DNA of 64,000 bases from an uncultured Sulfitobacter sp. (GTDB lineage: Bacteria > Pseudomonadota > Alphaproteobacteria > Rhodobacterales > Rhodobacteraceae), in NCBI GenBank assembly GCA_947492925.1, contig CANLOQ010000008.1, positions 1 to 64,000 on the forward strand. The letters are read 5' to 3'. The notes under the pieces were generated by a model. It saw nothing but the letters and a program-made list of their open reading frames with translations, did no database searches and was not told the origin of the DNA. Shown here in pieces: positions 9,589 to 19,485 of the stretch. A program made the translations under genes and the position numbers. Numbering within the stretch: position 1 is the first letter of the stretch; each line of letters opens with the position of its first letter.

Positions 9589-11052
9589 TTAGCTTTGCTG
9601 CGGCTCGGTTGCGAAAATTGCTCTTTTTGCCATCCGTTCCCCGGCGTTGGAATCTCCTGCAGCTCGCCAGTTGCTACCCTTGGAAGCCGCGATCCTATCA
9701 TGAAGAACCGCTTGAACGCGCTGGACTGCTTGAGGATCATCAGTAGCGACCCCAACGGGGATCGGAATATGAGCTCGCTCGGCGACCACGTGCGATACAG
9801 CAGCAACCCAATGGCCCGGCTTCAAGAGCAACTCAAGGGCCTGAGGGAAATCCTCGCCTAGCCCCATGGGCAATCTGGTGGAGTCTGCGGGCGGCGTCGA
9901 GAGAAGCAGTGCTGCGCCAAAGGGGCCATTTTGTTGCCTAAGAAGCCAAGTGTATTCTGTGTCGCGTTCTGTCCCCTTTCGGACGCGAAAGACGGCGCTC
10001 ACTCTAACCTCGTTTGCGTGGTCGAACCGCCTTCCATTCTTTGAAAGCCGTCTTATGGCAGGATCAATGTCCGCATCAAGTCGCCAGGCATCACCTTCTG
10101 GTGGTGACCAGAAAACGATATGAGGATCCCCAAACTCTGCGCTCAATTGTTCGGTGTCAACTCCGCCTGATGTCACAAATGACGGTAAAGACTGAGATAT
10201 TAGCTGTCCTTGGCCACTGGTCACAATTTCGCCGGATCGCACCCTGCGAGCCCAATCTACGGGGTCCAAATGGGGTGCCCCTGGAAGTTCTTCGATAAAG
10301 CGCCCAATCCACGAGATAGCTTTCTCTCCGTCTTGCGGAGTTGAAGCAGCAGTAATTCCCTTTCGAAACGCCTCTGCGCAAACCTCACGCCTCTCAGGAG
10401 ACGTCAGAGAACCTAAATCTATCCTAGAGACGTCGACATATGCGGCGTTGGAGGTGGGCGCCAGGACTACTGGGGCTCTAATGGCGGACGAGTCCCGCCC
10501 GAGTGGGACTACATTTGCGATCCGCGCTAAACCAACGGCTTGTGAAGAACTATCGCCGCTCCTTTCTGAGTATCTGCGTGCTCGCCAAGCAAAAAAGCCA
10601 TCTCGAAATGCTATTGTAGCCTCGGGGCGCCCATCTTCACGAAGTTGCGTGCTCTCAAGAGGCAGCATCCAAGGCCGTGCCTTCTCTCGTGGGGCTTCTG
10701 CAAAAGCGGTATCTTCAAAGGCAATTGTATCGGTAATCGGTTCTCTGTTCTGACCTTCGGAGTTTGGGTCGATTGCCTTTTTCCCTTCAGCGGTTAGCAG
10801 CAAATCAGGACCGCTTCTCGTGATGAGCGCATTTGTCGCAAGTTGAGAGGCAATAACGTCGAACTCTGATGGCACCAGACCAAGGTACTGCATCAACACG
10901 GTTTCTGGCAAACGCTCGGCAATGAAAAGAGCCTTCAAGCAGGCCTCAGCAGGAGCTTCCAGTATCGGTTTACGCCGAAGTATCGCATCAATACGGTAAC
11001 GGCGTGTTCGGGCTTCCAGGCAGACGGTAGCAATGGTTGCATCTTCTGACAT
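9589..11052 (-). CDS. Hypothetical partner protein of the NERD-kinase-helicase
   Basis: A 487-residue protein that I cannot assign. The N-terminal ~110 residues (LPETVLMQYLGLVPSEFDV... ITRSGPDLLLTAEGKKAI) look like a winged-helix fold: helices, then a short hairpin reading ALITRSG, then LTAEGKKAI. The rest is mixed alpha/beta with no membrane segment, no signal peptide and no recognised catalytic motif. Its ATG follows the stop of the giant upstream gene by 4 bases, so the two are surely co-translated. That tight pairing suggests that it is a dedicated partner (DNA recognition, or a regulator of the kinase/helicase). Function is unknown. Confidence 0.75.
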   Translation of the reverse strand: MSEDATIATVCLEARTRRYRIDAILRRKPILEAPAEACLKALFIAERLPETVLMQYLGLVPSEFDVIASQLATNALITRSGPDLLLTAEGKKAIDPNSEGQNREPITDTIAFEDTAFAEAPREKARPWMLPLESTQLREDGRPEATIAFRDGFFAWRARRYSERSGDSSSQAVGLARIANVVPLGRDSSAIRAPVVLAPTSNAAYVDVSRIDLGSLTSPERREVCAEAFRKGITAASTPQDGEKAISWIGRFIEELPGAPHLDPVDWARRVRSGEIVTSGQGQLISQSLPSFVTSGGVDTEQLSAEFGDPHIVFWSPPEGDAWRLDADIDPAIRRLSKNGRRFDHANEVRVSAVFRVRKGTERDTEYTWLLRQQNGPFGAALLLSTPPADSTRLPMGLGEDFPQALELLLKPGHWVAAVSHVVAERAHIPIPVGVATDDPQAVQRVQAVLHDRIAASKGSNWRAAGDSNAGERMAKRAIFATEPQQS

Positions 11053-11056
11053 CTTC

Positions 11057-14000
11057 TTAGTTCACCACAAAGTCGTCATGTTTAATCGGCCCGATACGAC
11101 CCTTCAGGCATGGATGGGCCAAGACCTGAGCTAGCTTGCTATCGGAACCGGAAAACATGCGTTGAGAACCGAAAATCACCAAACGCTCCTTCGCTCGACT
11201 TAAGGCCACGTTGATACGGTTCTCAGTCCGCAGGAAGCCAATGTTCTTCTTGGAGTTATCTCGCACCAGAGACACCATCACAATTGGGTTCTCTTTGCCT
11301 TGATAACTATCAACCGTCCCTACTTTAATCTGATCACGCCAATTCCGATCGAGAGAAGAGGTGCCAATGCGTCGTTGAATAGCTGCTACCTGCTCAGCGT
11401 ACATGGCAATTACACCGACAAATAGTTCGCTCTTTTGTGCGCACAAATGATTGTCCAAAAGGCTTCTGCCTTGGTCCGATCCAGCGAGGCGCTCTAAACT
11501 TTCTACAATGTCCTCTACTTCAGAATCGTTGCTGACGCGGCCAGACCGAGCGGTTTCTTTCCCGCTCGAGCTAACCCAAGATATCTCGCTGTCGAACGGC
11601 CAAGGCAGGGCTCTCCACTCCGGCTGCGGCGCTCCTCGACCGGTCTTAAGTTTTCCATCATAGAAGACGTCGGAGACCATCCCCCCGATAGTAGGTGCCA
11701 TTCTGTATTGAATGTCCAGTAGCGCTGATGCTGTCTCGCCGTAGGGGCTCCCAAAAGCTCTTTCGAAATCGCTACGCATCAACTGTGCTTCTTCAAGCCC
11801 CAGTTCCTTTGCCGCTTTCTGCAACGCCTCGCGATCAAGAAATGGTTCAAGTTGTTTCTGGTCTCCCACGAGCAAGACCTTTCGGCCCGTAACAAGTGGA
11901 ATTGCCAATTCACTTCCTTGCGCTCGGGCGGCCTCGTCAACGACGACGAGATCAAATGCTTCATCAATCAATCCAAGTTTTTCGTCACCAAGACCGACAC
12001 AGGTCCCGCAAACCAAACGACGTGTTCGGACAAAGACCGGTTCGAGAGCGCCACGTTGTCCAAGTGCTTCCTCGTACTCGTTTGCAGCCTCAAACAATCT
12101 GAGGATCAGCCGCGAAGCATCGGCACGCTTCACACGATGGCGCTTCGCGGCATCTTCGAATAACCGAAAGCGTAACGCTAAAGGGTTCTGGCCAAGTTCG
12201 GGTTCGACTCCATAACTTGCGCACTGACGCTCCAAGACACCTTTCATCCGCTTGAGCATTTCAGCCTCAGCGGGTTCTGCAACGCCCGAGCCTTCGATTT
12301 GTGATTTCAGCGCTTCAACCGTTTCGGCTGTCGCAACCACGCTACGAAGGATCTTCGAGCACTCACGAACAAATTCCGGCTCGATACCAAGAGGAGTTGC
12401 CAGAGCCACTACCCGTTCTGCGCGTTCTGCGGAGAAGCGCTGTCGCACACGTTCTTGTAGTGCTGCCGCGTGTGCATTTCTTAGGGCGCCATCAATCCTC
12501 TCAGCATTCGAAGCAATCCGAATTAGGTCAATTTCCTCTCCCCTGTTTTGAAACAATTCCAGTAGCCGAGCTGCAGCCCCGTCAACGGCTTCATGCGTTT
12601 GCGCGGTCAGCAGTACATTCTTTGCTCCTCCATGTGTTAGTGCATGGTGAATGAAAGCCGCAATGAACATGGTTTTTCCAGTGCCCGGCGGCCCCTGTAG
12701 GAACGAGACAGGGCCGCGTTGCCAAAGCTTTGTAAGTGCTCGCGATTGTGGCTCATTCAGAGAGTAGTCAAGAGGCTCGCGGCCGAGTTCAAGAGACTCA
12801 CCAAGTGTGGCAGGGGCTCTATCTGAGAAGTACCTTTCCAGAGATACAATTTTGGGGGCGTCCAAAATTTTCCGTAGAGCTGTTTGCCTACGTCTGATGT
12901 TTGACCTTTCGCCAATATCGATGAATTCCATTGGGACGTTTGGTTTGATGATTGATGGTGGACCTCGATCAGATACGATCTCAATCACTCCCTCAGACCC
13001 ACGCACTTTTTCAAGCTTGGCAACGGTTCGATCATTTGCCGTAACAAGTAAACCTGGCTCTAGGAGATTGGGTTCGGTCGCAAAGTCCACCTCAACACGG
13101 TAAACGCCCGGTCGGCTAGCCATCCGCTTCGCTTCAGATAGCGCGGTTGCGCTTGGCCAGGTGGTGGCTTCTGCATCCAGCATTGCATCCCAGACCCTTA
13201 AAGGGCTTGGCATGGCTGGTTCCGGTGATTGGCCTTGTACTTCAGGCTCCTTTCTTGATGATATGCTGAGAATAGGGCGGCGCCTGCGCTTTTGAAGATC
13301 CGGCGACTCGGGAAACATTTCGTCAAATCCTGGAAGTTCGCGGACGAAGTTCCAACAGTTCGAGTTCGCTGACGCATCTGAAACAAGAGTGAGTTCAATC
13401 CGATGGCCTTTCCGGCTGGCGAATTGTTCGAGCCGGTTCGATGAGCGTCGGGATTGCGCTAGGCGAAAGTTCTTTGTGGTGGCGTCAAATGAGACTTCAA
13501 CCACGGCATTCAAACCAACTATCTTAACACTTCGTGCACTTGGGTCCCTACCGGTGGACCCATCGATCTTGTCAAACAGAACGCGGTACCCGCCATCTTC
13601 AGGTGAGATGATCTGGCCATTCAGCATGTCTTTGATGGGAACTGCAATCCGTGCTTCTTCCTCGATTTTTGTCGAAAGTAGCTCATCAACATCCAAGAGA
13701 GAAACCTCTCTCCAACTTAGGCCGGCATCTTGTGGGCTCTCAGCTGCAAAAATCTCGGCTGCTTCTATGATATCACTTGCAGCAGCACAGTTTTTGACGA
13801 GCTCCAGAATGATGCGACCTAGAGCCCTTCGGTCGCGCTGCATCGGATCGGGTTCGTCGCCTCCATACGCTACTGTTTCTCTTGGCCCTGCCTCGTTTGT
13901 CGAAAAGTCTAGCCAGTCAATGATGCGAACAGCAACATCCTCATCTTCTGAATCTCCGCCTCCTGATTGCTTTGCGAACAAAAGGTTGGATGGTGAAAGA

Positions 14001-15910
14001 TCACCGTGAGCAAGGTCGAGGTCGTGGGCAATCAGCACCGCCTTCGCGACAGAACGGCACAAATCGACAAGGCCGTCTTGGTCCAAATCCCGGATATAGT
14101 CATTACAGTCTGACAGGCGATCTCCGATTGTCTCTTCAACACAAAGGAACGGACCATAGGCGTCTAACGAACATTCGACTATCCGCGGCGCGATGGTGGG
14201 TGGTAGAACGGACAACGACTTGCCTCGCCGAACGAAATCTAAAATTGCTGAAGCCTGATCCTGAGCATTGCTGACGTTCCACAGACGTGCTCGCAGCATG
14301 GCCCCCGACCCCAGCTTGCTACGCCACTCCGTTACGCCCGGTCTTGTCGTGGACAGGCTTTCATGTATCGGGTAAGCCATCATGCAAGGCTCTTGTCGTC
14401 TGTGTGGCTCAAGCAAGTCTATCGGGTCGTCTTCGCGGTCTTGCAAAAGCGCTTTTAGAAGTGCGCTGTGCGCTTCGATGCAATTGTCGAAACGCTCTCT
14501 TGGATTCGCTGAAAGTGCCGTTTCAAACCAAGAATCTAGAGCGGGCCCAATACCGGCCTCTGTCTTTGCTTCTTCGTTGACTGCGTAGAACGCACATTCA
14601 TCGTCCAGCTCATTTTTTGCAAGTGGCCCGAGAAGAATTTTTAGGCCTGCGTACGCGAAGGCATGAACATCTGCGCGGAAAGGATCGAGCGCATCTGCTT
14701 CCTTACTATCTTCTGTGGCTGGATCGACTAGGCGACTGTGTGCAAGCCAGGCAAGATTACGAGCCGTCGTCTTGGTCTCTGGGGCACGTGCCGTCACAAG
14801 ATTCGATAGACTGACACTTTGCCGCTCGAGGTCGAGCCAAACACTATGCTCCCCGATGTCCCGGTGGGCTACTTCTGCTGCTGCAAGGGAAGAACCAGCT
14901 TCCATGAGGGCTTCAAGAAGTGCAATGCGGGTGTGGTTGGAGACCTCGGACCTAGTTCTTGGCAAGAACCGTTGAAGAACAACGTTATCTGGATGGTTTT
15001 GAAACAGTTCCCATCGAAGAGCGCCGCCTGTATTGCTGCTTTCTTTGAATGCAAGCAGCGGGGTGTCTCGGCCGGTCTTGTGGCTGCGAAGGAACGCTTG
15101 GATGTTGTTTTCTCGCCCGACAAGCGTGTCTCGATCCGCGTCAACTATCGTCACGCCAACTTCTGCGTCGAAGTTCCACCGCCTTAGTAAAGCTAAGTCG
15201 TCATGTGCGTCTTTCGATGTCGCTTCATAGTGTGCCCACAAGTCCGTCGAAAATACTTCATCGTTCTTTGCCCTGTAGGCCGAGTAGTCCATTTCGGCGA
15301 CTGAAAAATGACGGCCAACCTGAAAGAAACCTTTTAGTTTCCTATATAGATCGCTGTTCTTATTCGTAAGCCCGGTTGGTGCTGATTTAAAAGCTGGTTT
15401 CCCAATTACTTCATCAAGTCTCCTCGTATTCTTTGAGTTAGAAGTCAGCGTTGCAACGTCCAAAACTCTTCCCTTGCCACCTTTTTTGTGGATTTCGGCA
15501 ACTTCCGAGAAGTCGGTCGTCGAACGCGCAAACACAACGGCTTTCATAACAAACGGAACAGGATTTATCCTAGCGCTTCTCATGCTTGTAATGAGTGCAT
15601 TTCCAGCATCAATTAGTTTGAGAACCGGGTCTCTGCCCATCGTTCTTTGTTTTCGATCCGAAACTTCTTGGCACCATTGGCCACGGTTATAGGAAATTTT
15701 CCCAACCCAATCCTTGACGTCAATCATTAGAATTCGATCATCGGAAATCAGGATAAGATCGACCTCATAGCCGGTGTCTGATCGTGGGTCCTTTACAAAT
15801 ACATTCGCATAGCCGAACCAGTTCGATGGCAAACCCTTTCGTAGCTCATCAAGTGCTGCAACTTCGCGCGCGTGTGGCGAGGACCCGCTCCACGATTTAA
15901 TAGTAGCCAT
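11057..15910 (-). CDS. Giant NERD - kinase-like - SF1 helicase fusion protein
   Basis: About 1617 residues. Order of parts (numbering from an alternative start at 15943): NERD nuclease-related domain in the first ~110 residues (GYEVDLILISDDRILMIDVKDW); a degenerate kinase-like domain with HRDIGEHSVWLD near 364, without the usual Asn and DFG; a second, better-kept kinase-like domain with AHGDLSPSNLLF near 646 and IDWLDF near 677; a C-terminal superfamily 1 (Upf1/Dna2-like) helicase with QGPPGTGKT near 1084, VVDEAARAQ near 1333, and TVDSYQGKE plus NVALSRAKERLV near 1550-1580. NERD and kinase domains also occur together in PglW of phage-growth-limitation/BREX-like systems. The start at 15910 is chosen because a nine-base GGAGGTGAT sits directly before the ATG. 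The gene opens the leftward defence cluster and faces the divergent TrlF gene. Confidence 0.85.
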   Translation of the reverse strand: MATIKSWSGSSPHAREVAALDELRKGLPSNWFGYANVFVKDPRSDTGYEVDLILISDDRILMIDVKDWVGKISYNRGQWCQEVSDRKQRTMGRDPVLKLIDAGNALITSMRSARINPVPFVMKAVVFARSTTDFSEVAEIHKKGGKGRVLDVATLTSNSKNTRRLDEVIGKPAFKSAPTGLTNKNSDLYRKLKGFFQVGRHFSVAEMDYSAYRAKNDEVFSTDLWAHYEATSKDAHDDLALLRRWNFDAEVGVTIVDADRDTLVGRENNIQAFLRSHKTGRDTPLLAFKESSNTGGALRWELFQNHPDNVVLQRFLPRTRSEVSNHTRIALLEALMEAGSSLAAAEVAHRDIGEHSVWLDLERQSVSLSNLVTARAPETKTTARNLAWLAHSRLVDPATEDSKEADALDPFRADVHAFAYAGLKILLGPLAKNELDDECAFYAVNEEAKTEAGIGPALDSWFETALSANPRERFDNCIEAHSALLKALLQDREDDPIDLLEPHRRQEPCMMAYPIHESLSTTRPGVTEWRSKLGSGAMLRARLWNVSNAQDQASAILDFVRRGKSLSVLPPTIAPRIVECSLDAYGPFLCVEETIGDRLSDCNDYIRDLDQDGLVDLCRSVAKAVLIAHDLDLAHGDLSPSNLLFAKQSGGGDSEDEDVAVRIIDWLDFSTNEAGPRETVAYGGDEPDPMQRDRRALGRIILELVKNCAAASDIIEAAEIFAAESPQDAGLSWREVSLLDVDELLSTKIEEEARIAVPIKDMLNGQIISPEDGGYRVLFDKIDGSTGRDPSARSVKIVGLNAVVEVSFDATTKNFRLAQSRRSSNRLEQFASRKGHRIELTLVSDASANSNCWNFVRELPGFDEMFPESPDLQKRRRRPILSISSRKEPEVQGQSPEPAMPSPLRVWDAMLDAEATTWPSATALSEAKRMASRPGVYRVEVDFATEPNLLEPGLLVTANDRTVAKLEKVRGSEGVIEIVSDRGPPSIIKPNVPMEFIDIGERSNIRRRQTALRKILDAPKIVSLERYFSDRAPATLGESLELGREPLDYSLNEPQSRALTKLWQRGPVSFLQGPPGTGKTMFIAAFIHHALTHGGAKNVLLTAQTHEAVDGAAARLLELFQNRGEEIDLIRIASNAERIDGALRNAHAAALQERVRQRFSAERAERVVALATPLGIEPEFVRECSKILRSVVATAETVEALKSQIEGSGVAEPAEAEMLKRMKGVLERQCASYGVEPELGQNPLALRFRLFEDAAKRHRVKRADASRLILRLFEAANEYEEALGQRGALEPVFVRTRRLVCGTCVGLGDEKLGLIDEAFDLVVVDEAARAQGSELAIPLVTGRKVLLVGDQKQLEPFLDREALQKAAKELGLEEAQLMRSDFERAFGSPYGETASALLDIQYRMAPTIGGMVSDVFYDGKLKTGRGAPQPEWRALPWPFDSEISWVSSSGKETARSGRVSNDSEVEDIVESLERLAGSDQGRSLLDNHLCAQKSELFVGVIAMYAEQVAAIQRRIGTSSLDRNWRDQIKVGTVDSYQGKENPIVMVSLVRDNSKKNIGFLRTENRINVALSRAKERLVIFGSQRMFSGSDSKLAQVLAHPCLKGRIGPIKHDDFVVN

Positions 15911-16261
15911 ATCACCTCCAGTCTTCTGAGTGTCTTGCATCATCCCAAGGAATGGCGCGACATAGTTTTCTATGTACCTAAGTGTTTCGAAGACACAGTA
16001 AGTGTCTCATGAAACCACGGTTTGGCCTTGCTGCCTCGGGCAGAAGTATTGAATGAAAGACTATGCGCCTGCGGGTATAGGAACGCTAAGCGAATTTTAT
16101 TCGGCTTCCTTCCCTTGTAGTCGACCTGTTGTGACCCCAAGAGGTTCGTCTTTCTGCTCAGGCAGTTGAGGAAGACGTTGCTGCCTTGCATGCTTTCGAA
16201 CAATGGGGCCAATATTATAGAAAAACTTTTCAAAGCCTAGATTGGAGCAAAGATACCCCGC
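15911..16261. promoter_or_regulatory. Divergent intergenic region with imperfect palindrome
   Basis: This ~350-base region separates the leftward defence cluster from the rightward TrlF gene and must hold both promoters. It contains an imperfect dyad: GTTTCGAAGACAC at 15984-15996 and GTGTCTCATGAAAC at 16002-16015, separated by five bases, and a small perfect stem CATAG-tttt-CTATG at 15961-15974. The dyad is a candidate operator controlling the divergent defence genes; a transcript hairpin is the alternative. Possible short reading frames in the region have no support as genes. Confidence 0.45.
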
Positions 16262-19200
16262 ATGAATTCGAATGCCCATACCCTAACCCTTGGATCAATC
16301 TGGAGACGATGGGACCCACACATTCATGCGCCTGGAACGACTCTGAACGACCAGTTTGGCGGTGCCGATGCTTGGGACACCTACCTGTCCGCCGTTGAAT
16401 CCAGCGATCCCAAGATCGAGGTGCTTGGGGTCACTGATTACTATCTTCTAGACACGTATCGCGCGGTGCTTCAGCACAAGGCGAACAGCCGATTGGTCGA
16501 TGTCACGACAATCTTTCCCAACATCGAGCTGCGTCTGACAACGCGGGCGGCCAATGGGTTTGTCAATATCCATCTCCTGATCGACCCGACCGAAGATGAC
16601 CACATTGAAGCGGCAGAGCGGTTCCTTGGCTTGCTGGATTTTGAGGCCCATGGCGACGTATTCAAATGCACCCGCGACGATCTTATTCGACTGGGCCGCA
16701 AGTCTCTGGATAGCGACGCATCCGAGAAGGCGCTTGTCGCTGCCGGTGCGAACCAATTCAAGGTCGAATTCAACCAGCTGAAGAACATCTACCGAAAATC
16801 CGATTGGGCGAAGAAAAACGTCCTGATCGCTGTCGCCGGTGGAAAAGACGACGGCACATCTGGATTGCGTCAGGCGTCTGATGCAACGTTGCGCGCTGAA
16901 ATCGAGAAGTTCGCACACATCATCTTCGCAAGCAGCATTGCCCAACGGGAGTTCTGGACTGGCAAGCGCCAGGCTATTTCCAGCCAAGGGCTTAAGGAGC
17001 GCTATGACGGTTGCAAGCCTTGCCTTCATGGTTGCGATGCGCATCGCCCTGATGAGGTCGGCCAGCCCGACCACAATCGGTACTCTTGGGTGAAGGGCGC
17101 CGCAACCTTTGATGCTTTGCGCCAGGCTTGCATCGATCCAGAATACCGTGCTTTTGTTGCGGATGCGCACCCTTCCGGTGCCCTTCCATCTCAAGTGATC
17201 AGCTCCATAACCATCTCAGATGGGGATTGGGCCGCCACGCCCACCGTTCCGTTAAATCCAGGCCTAGTTACCGTCATCGGCGCGCGGGGCTCGGGCAAGA
17301 CCGCCCTGGCCGACATCATTGCCGCTACATGCGATGCTGTGCCGCCCGCCGTCTGGTCTGACGACGAAGATAACCTGCAAACTCCGTCGTTTCTTGCACG
17401 TGCCAAACCTTTGATCGGATCGTCCCGGGCGACCCTCACTTGGGGCAGCGGCGAACGTGTCGATCGCGCTCTTGATGGCTCTGACGCAGGACAGCTGTCG
17501 GCCTATCCCCGTGCGCGCTATCTCTCCCAACAATTTGTCGAGGATCTTTGTTCGTCCACCGGCATCTCCGATGGCCTGGTCCATGAGATCGAGCGCGTTG
17601 TTTATCAGGCGCATGATCCAAACAGCACCGATGGCGCGACCAACTTCAGCGAGCTTCGAGACCAGAACACGCATCGCTTCCGGCAATCCCGGGATCGAGA
17701 GGAAACTGCGATTGGCGACCTGTCCGATCACATCGCCACAGAGTTGGAAAACGAAGCGAAAGTCGCCGGCCTGAAGCAGTTAATGGCGCAAAAAACGAAG
17801 TTAATAGCAGATCAAACCGCCGACAAAGGCAAACTCAAACTCACCGGGAAGCCCGAGTTCATTGCGCGGCATGACACGCTGGTGACAGCCGAGGCCGATC
17901 TGCGACGGACCATCAATGCGCTGTCCGGAAAACGGCGCGCTTATGTCAACCTTCAGGACGAAGTGGAAAGTGTTCGCGCCACGACCGCGCCTGAGATGCT
18001 GCGACAGACCAAAGAAAAGCACCTCAAAGGCAACATGTCTGACACCCAGTGGGACCATTTCCTTTTGGTCTATAACGGCGATGTGGATGCCACTCTGCGC
18101 ACAGTGATTGCAGAAACAGATCGCGAGATTCAACGCCTCACAGGCGATGCGGTCGTCGCCCAAGACCAAAACACCCCTTTGATCGCACCGGATCAAGACG
18201 TCTCAGCCGTGACTCTCAATAGGCTCACGGCCGAGATCGCCCGCCTGTCGACGTTCATCACAGCCGATGAACATGTGCGCAAGCAGCTGCACGCCGCCAC
18301 CTCGACCATTTCCCGGGAAACTGCGGCCCTCGAAAAGCTGAAAGTGACACTGACCTCTGCCGAAGGGGCTGAGGCGCGCCGGAAAGACCTGCAGAGCCAG
18401 CGCATCGATTGCTACGAGCGGATTTTCCAAGCGATCATCAATGAACAAACCTCATTGCAGGGACTTTACCAGCCCTTGTTGAAGCGGCTTGAGGCCACAT
18501 CGGGTACACTTAGCAAACTGCAGTTCTCGGTTACGCGCGTCGTAGACGTCGAAAAATGGGGCCGTTTCGGCGAGGAGAACCTATTCGACAAACGCCGCAA
18601 AGGTGCCACGAAGGGCGTCGGATCTCTCACAGCTCTTGCAGCCGAGCAGCTCGCACCAGCATGGAAAACTGGGTCCGCTGCCGATGTACGCGCGGCGATG
18701 GAGGCGTTCATGGGCGCTCATGCAGCGGAACTTCTTTCCCACGCCCCCTTTGAAAAGACGGAGAAGGCAGAGTTGCGCAACTGGATGAACCAGTTTGCCC
18801 ATTGGCTGTTCGCCACGGATCATATCACTGTTCGCTATGAGATTGGCTATGACGGTGTAGATATTCGAAAGCTGTCGCCAGGCACACGTGGCATCGTGCT
18901 TTTGCTTTTGTATCTGGCTCTTGATGACCAGGATGACCGTCCACTCATCATCGACCAACCCGAAGAGAACCTTGATCCAAAGTCTGTAAATGATGAATTG
19001 GTGCCTCTCTTCATCGAAGCGAAGAAACGCCGCCAAGTGATCATGGTCACCCACAACGCAAATCTTGTGGTCAACACCGACGCAGATCAGATCATCATTG
19101 CTGAAGCAGGTCCGCATGCTTTGGGTGGGTTGCCGCCCATCACATATCGTGGAGCAGGCTTAGACAACCACAAAATCCGTTCCGAGGTTTGTAAGATTCT

Positions 19201-19264
19201 CGAAGGAGGCGAGCCCGCGTTTCAGGACCGCGCACGCAGGTTGCGGGTCAAAATGGAACGCTAA
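16262..19264 (+). CDS. TrlF-family ATPase (PHP-like N-terminus fused to SMC/ABC-type ATPase)
   Basis: A 1000-residue protein. The N-terminus reads IWRRWDPHIHAPGT, the HxH of a PHP-type phosphoesterase domain, with further His/Asp residues over the next ~250. An ABC/SMC-type ATPase follows: Walker A GARGSGKTAL near residue 340, long helical coiled-coil-prone stretches (~440-760), the signature-like LSPGTRGIVLLLLYLAL near 875, and Walker B with D-loop LIIDQPEENLDP near 895, then the switch His in VTHNANLV. This is the architecture of TrlF-family AAA-like ATPases found in defence islands. The gene is transcribed away from the leftward cluster. No dedicated partner gene follows it. The start is ATG 16262; its ribosome-binding site is weak. 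Confidence 0.85.
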   Translation: MNSNAHTLTLGSIWRRWDPHIHAPGTTLNDQFGGADAWDTYLSAVESSDPKIEVLGVTDYYLLDTYRAVLQHKANSRLVDVTTIFPNIELRLTTRAANGFVNIHLLIDPTEDDHIEAAERFLGLLDFEAHGDVFKCTRDDLIRLGRKSLDSDASEKALVAAGANQFKVEFNQLKNIYRKSDWAKKNVLIAVAGGKDDGTSGLRQASDATLRAEIEKFAHIIFASSIAQREFWTGKRQAISSQGLKERYDGCKPCLHGCDAHRPDEVGQPDHNRYSWVKGAATFDALRQACIDPEYRAFVADAHPSGALPSQVISSITISDGDWAATPTVPLNPGLVTVIGARGSGKTALADIIAATCDAVPPAVWSDDEDNLQTPSFLARAKPLIGSSRATLTWGSGERVDRALDGSDAGQLSAYPRARYLSQQFVEDLCSSTGISDGLVHEIERVVYQAHDPNSTDGATNFSELRDQNTHRFRQSRDREETAIGDLSDHIATELENEAKVAGLKQLMAQKTKLIADQTADKGKLKLTGKPEFIARHDTLVTAEADLRRTINALSGKRRAYVNLQDEVESVRATTAPEMLRQTKEKHLKGNMSDTQWDHFLLVYNGDVDATLRTVIAETDREIQRLTGDAVVAQDQNTPLIAPDQDVSAVTLNRLTAEIARLSTFITADEHVRKQLHAATSTISRETAALEKLKVTLTSAEGAEARRKDLQSQRIDCYERIFQAIINEQTSLQGLYQPLLKRLEATSGTLSKLQFSVTRVVDVEKWGRFGEENLFDKRRKGATKGVGSLTALAAEQLAPAWKTGSAADVRAAMEAFMGAHAAELLSHAPFEKTEKAELRNWMNQFAHWLFATDHITVRYEIGYDGVDIRKLSPGTRGIVLLLLYLALDDQDDRPLIIDQPEENLDPKSVNDELVPLFIEAKKRRQVIMVTHNANLVVNTDADQIIIAEAGPHALGGLPPITYRGAGLDNHKIRSEVCKILEGGEPAFQDRARRLRVKMER

Positions 19265-19485
19265 ATCGAGAGAATCCTAGGATTTCAGTCTTGGCGACTT
19301 CATCTTGATGCGGCGGGAGAGAGAGCTGACCTCGTCAAAATCAGTTGGCACCAACCTTTATTGGCCATCCCTGAGTGAAAGAACCTTGTGTGGATATATT
19401 TGGTTCCTTCCGCTGAACGGATGACAAATTTTGCTTTCTAGGCTGAATGTTTTTTCACAAAGTTCGCATCTAATTCTGCTACGTT

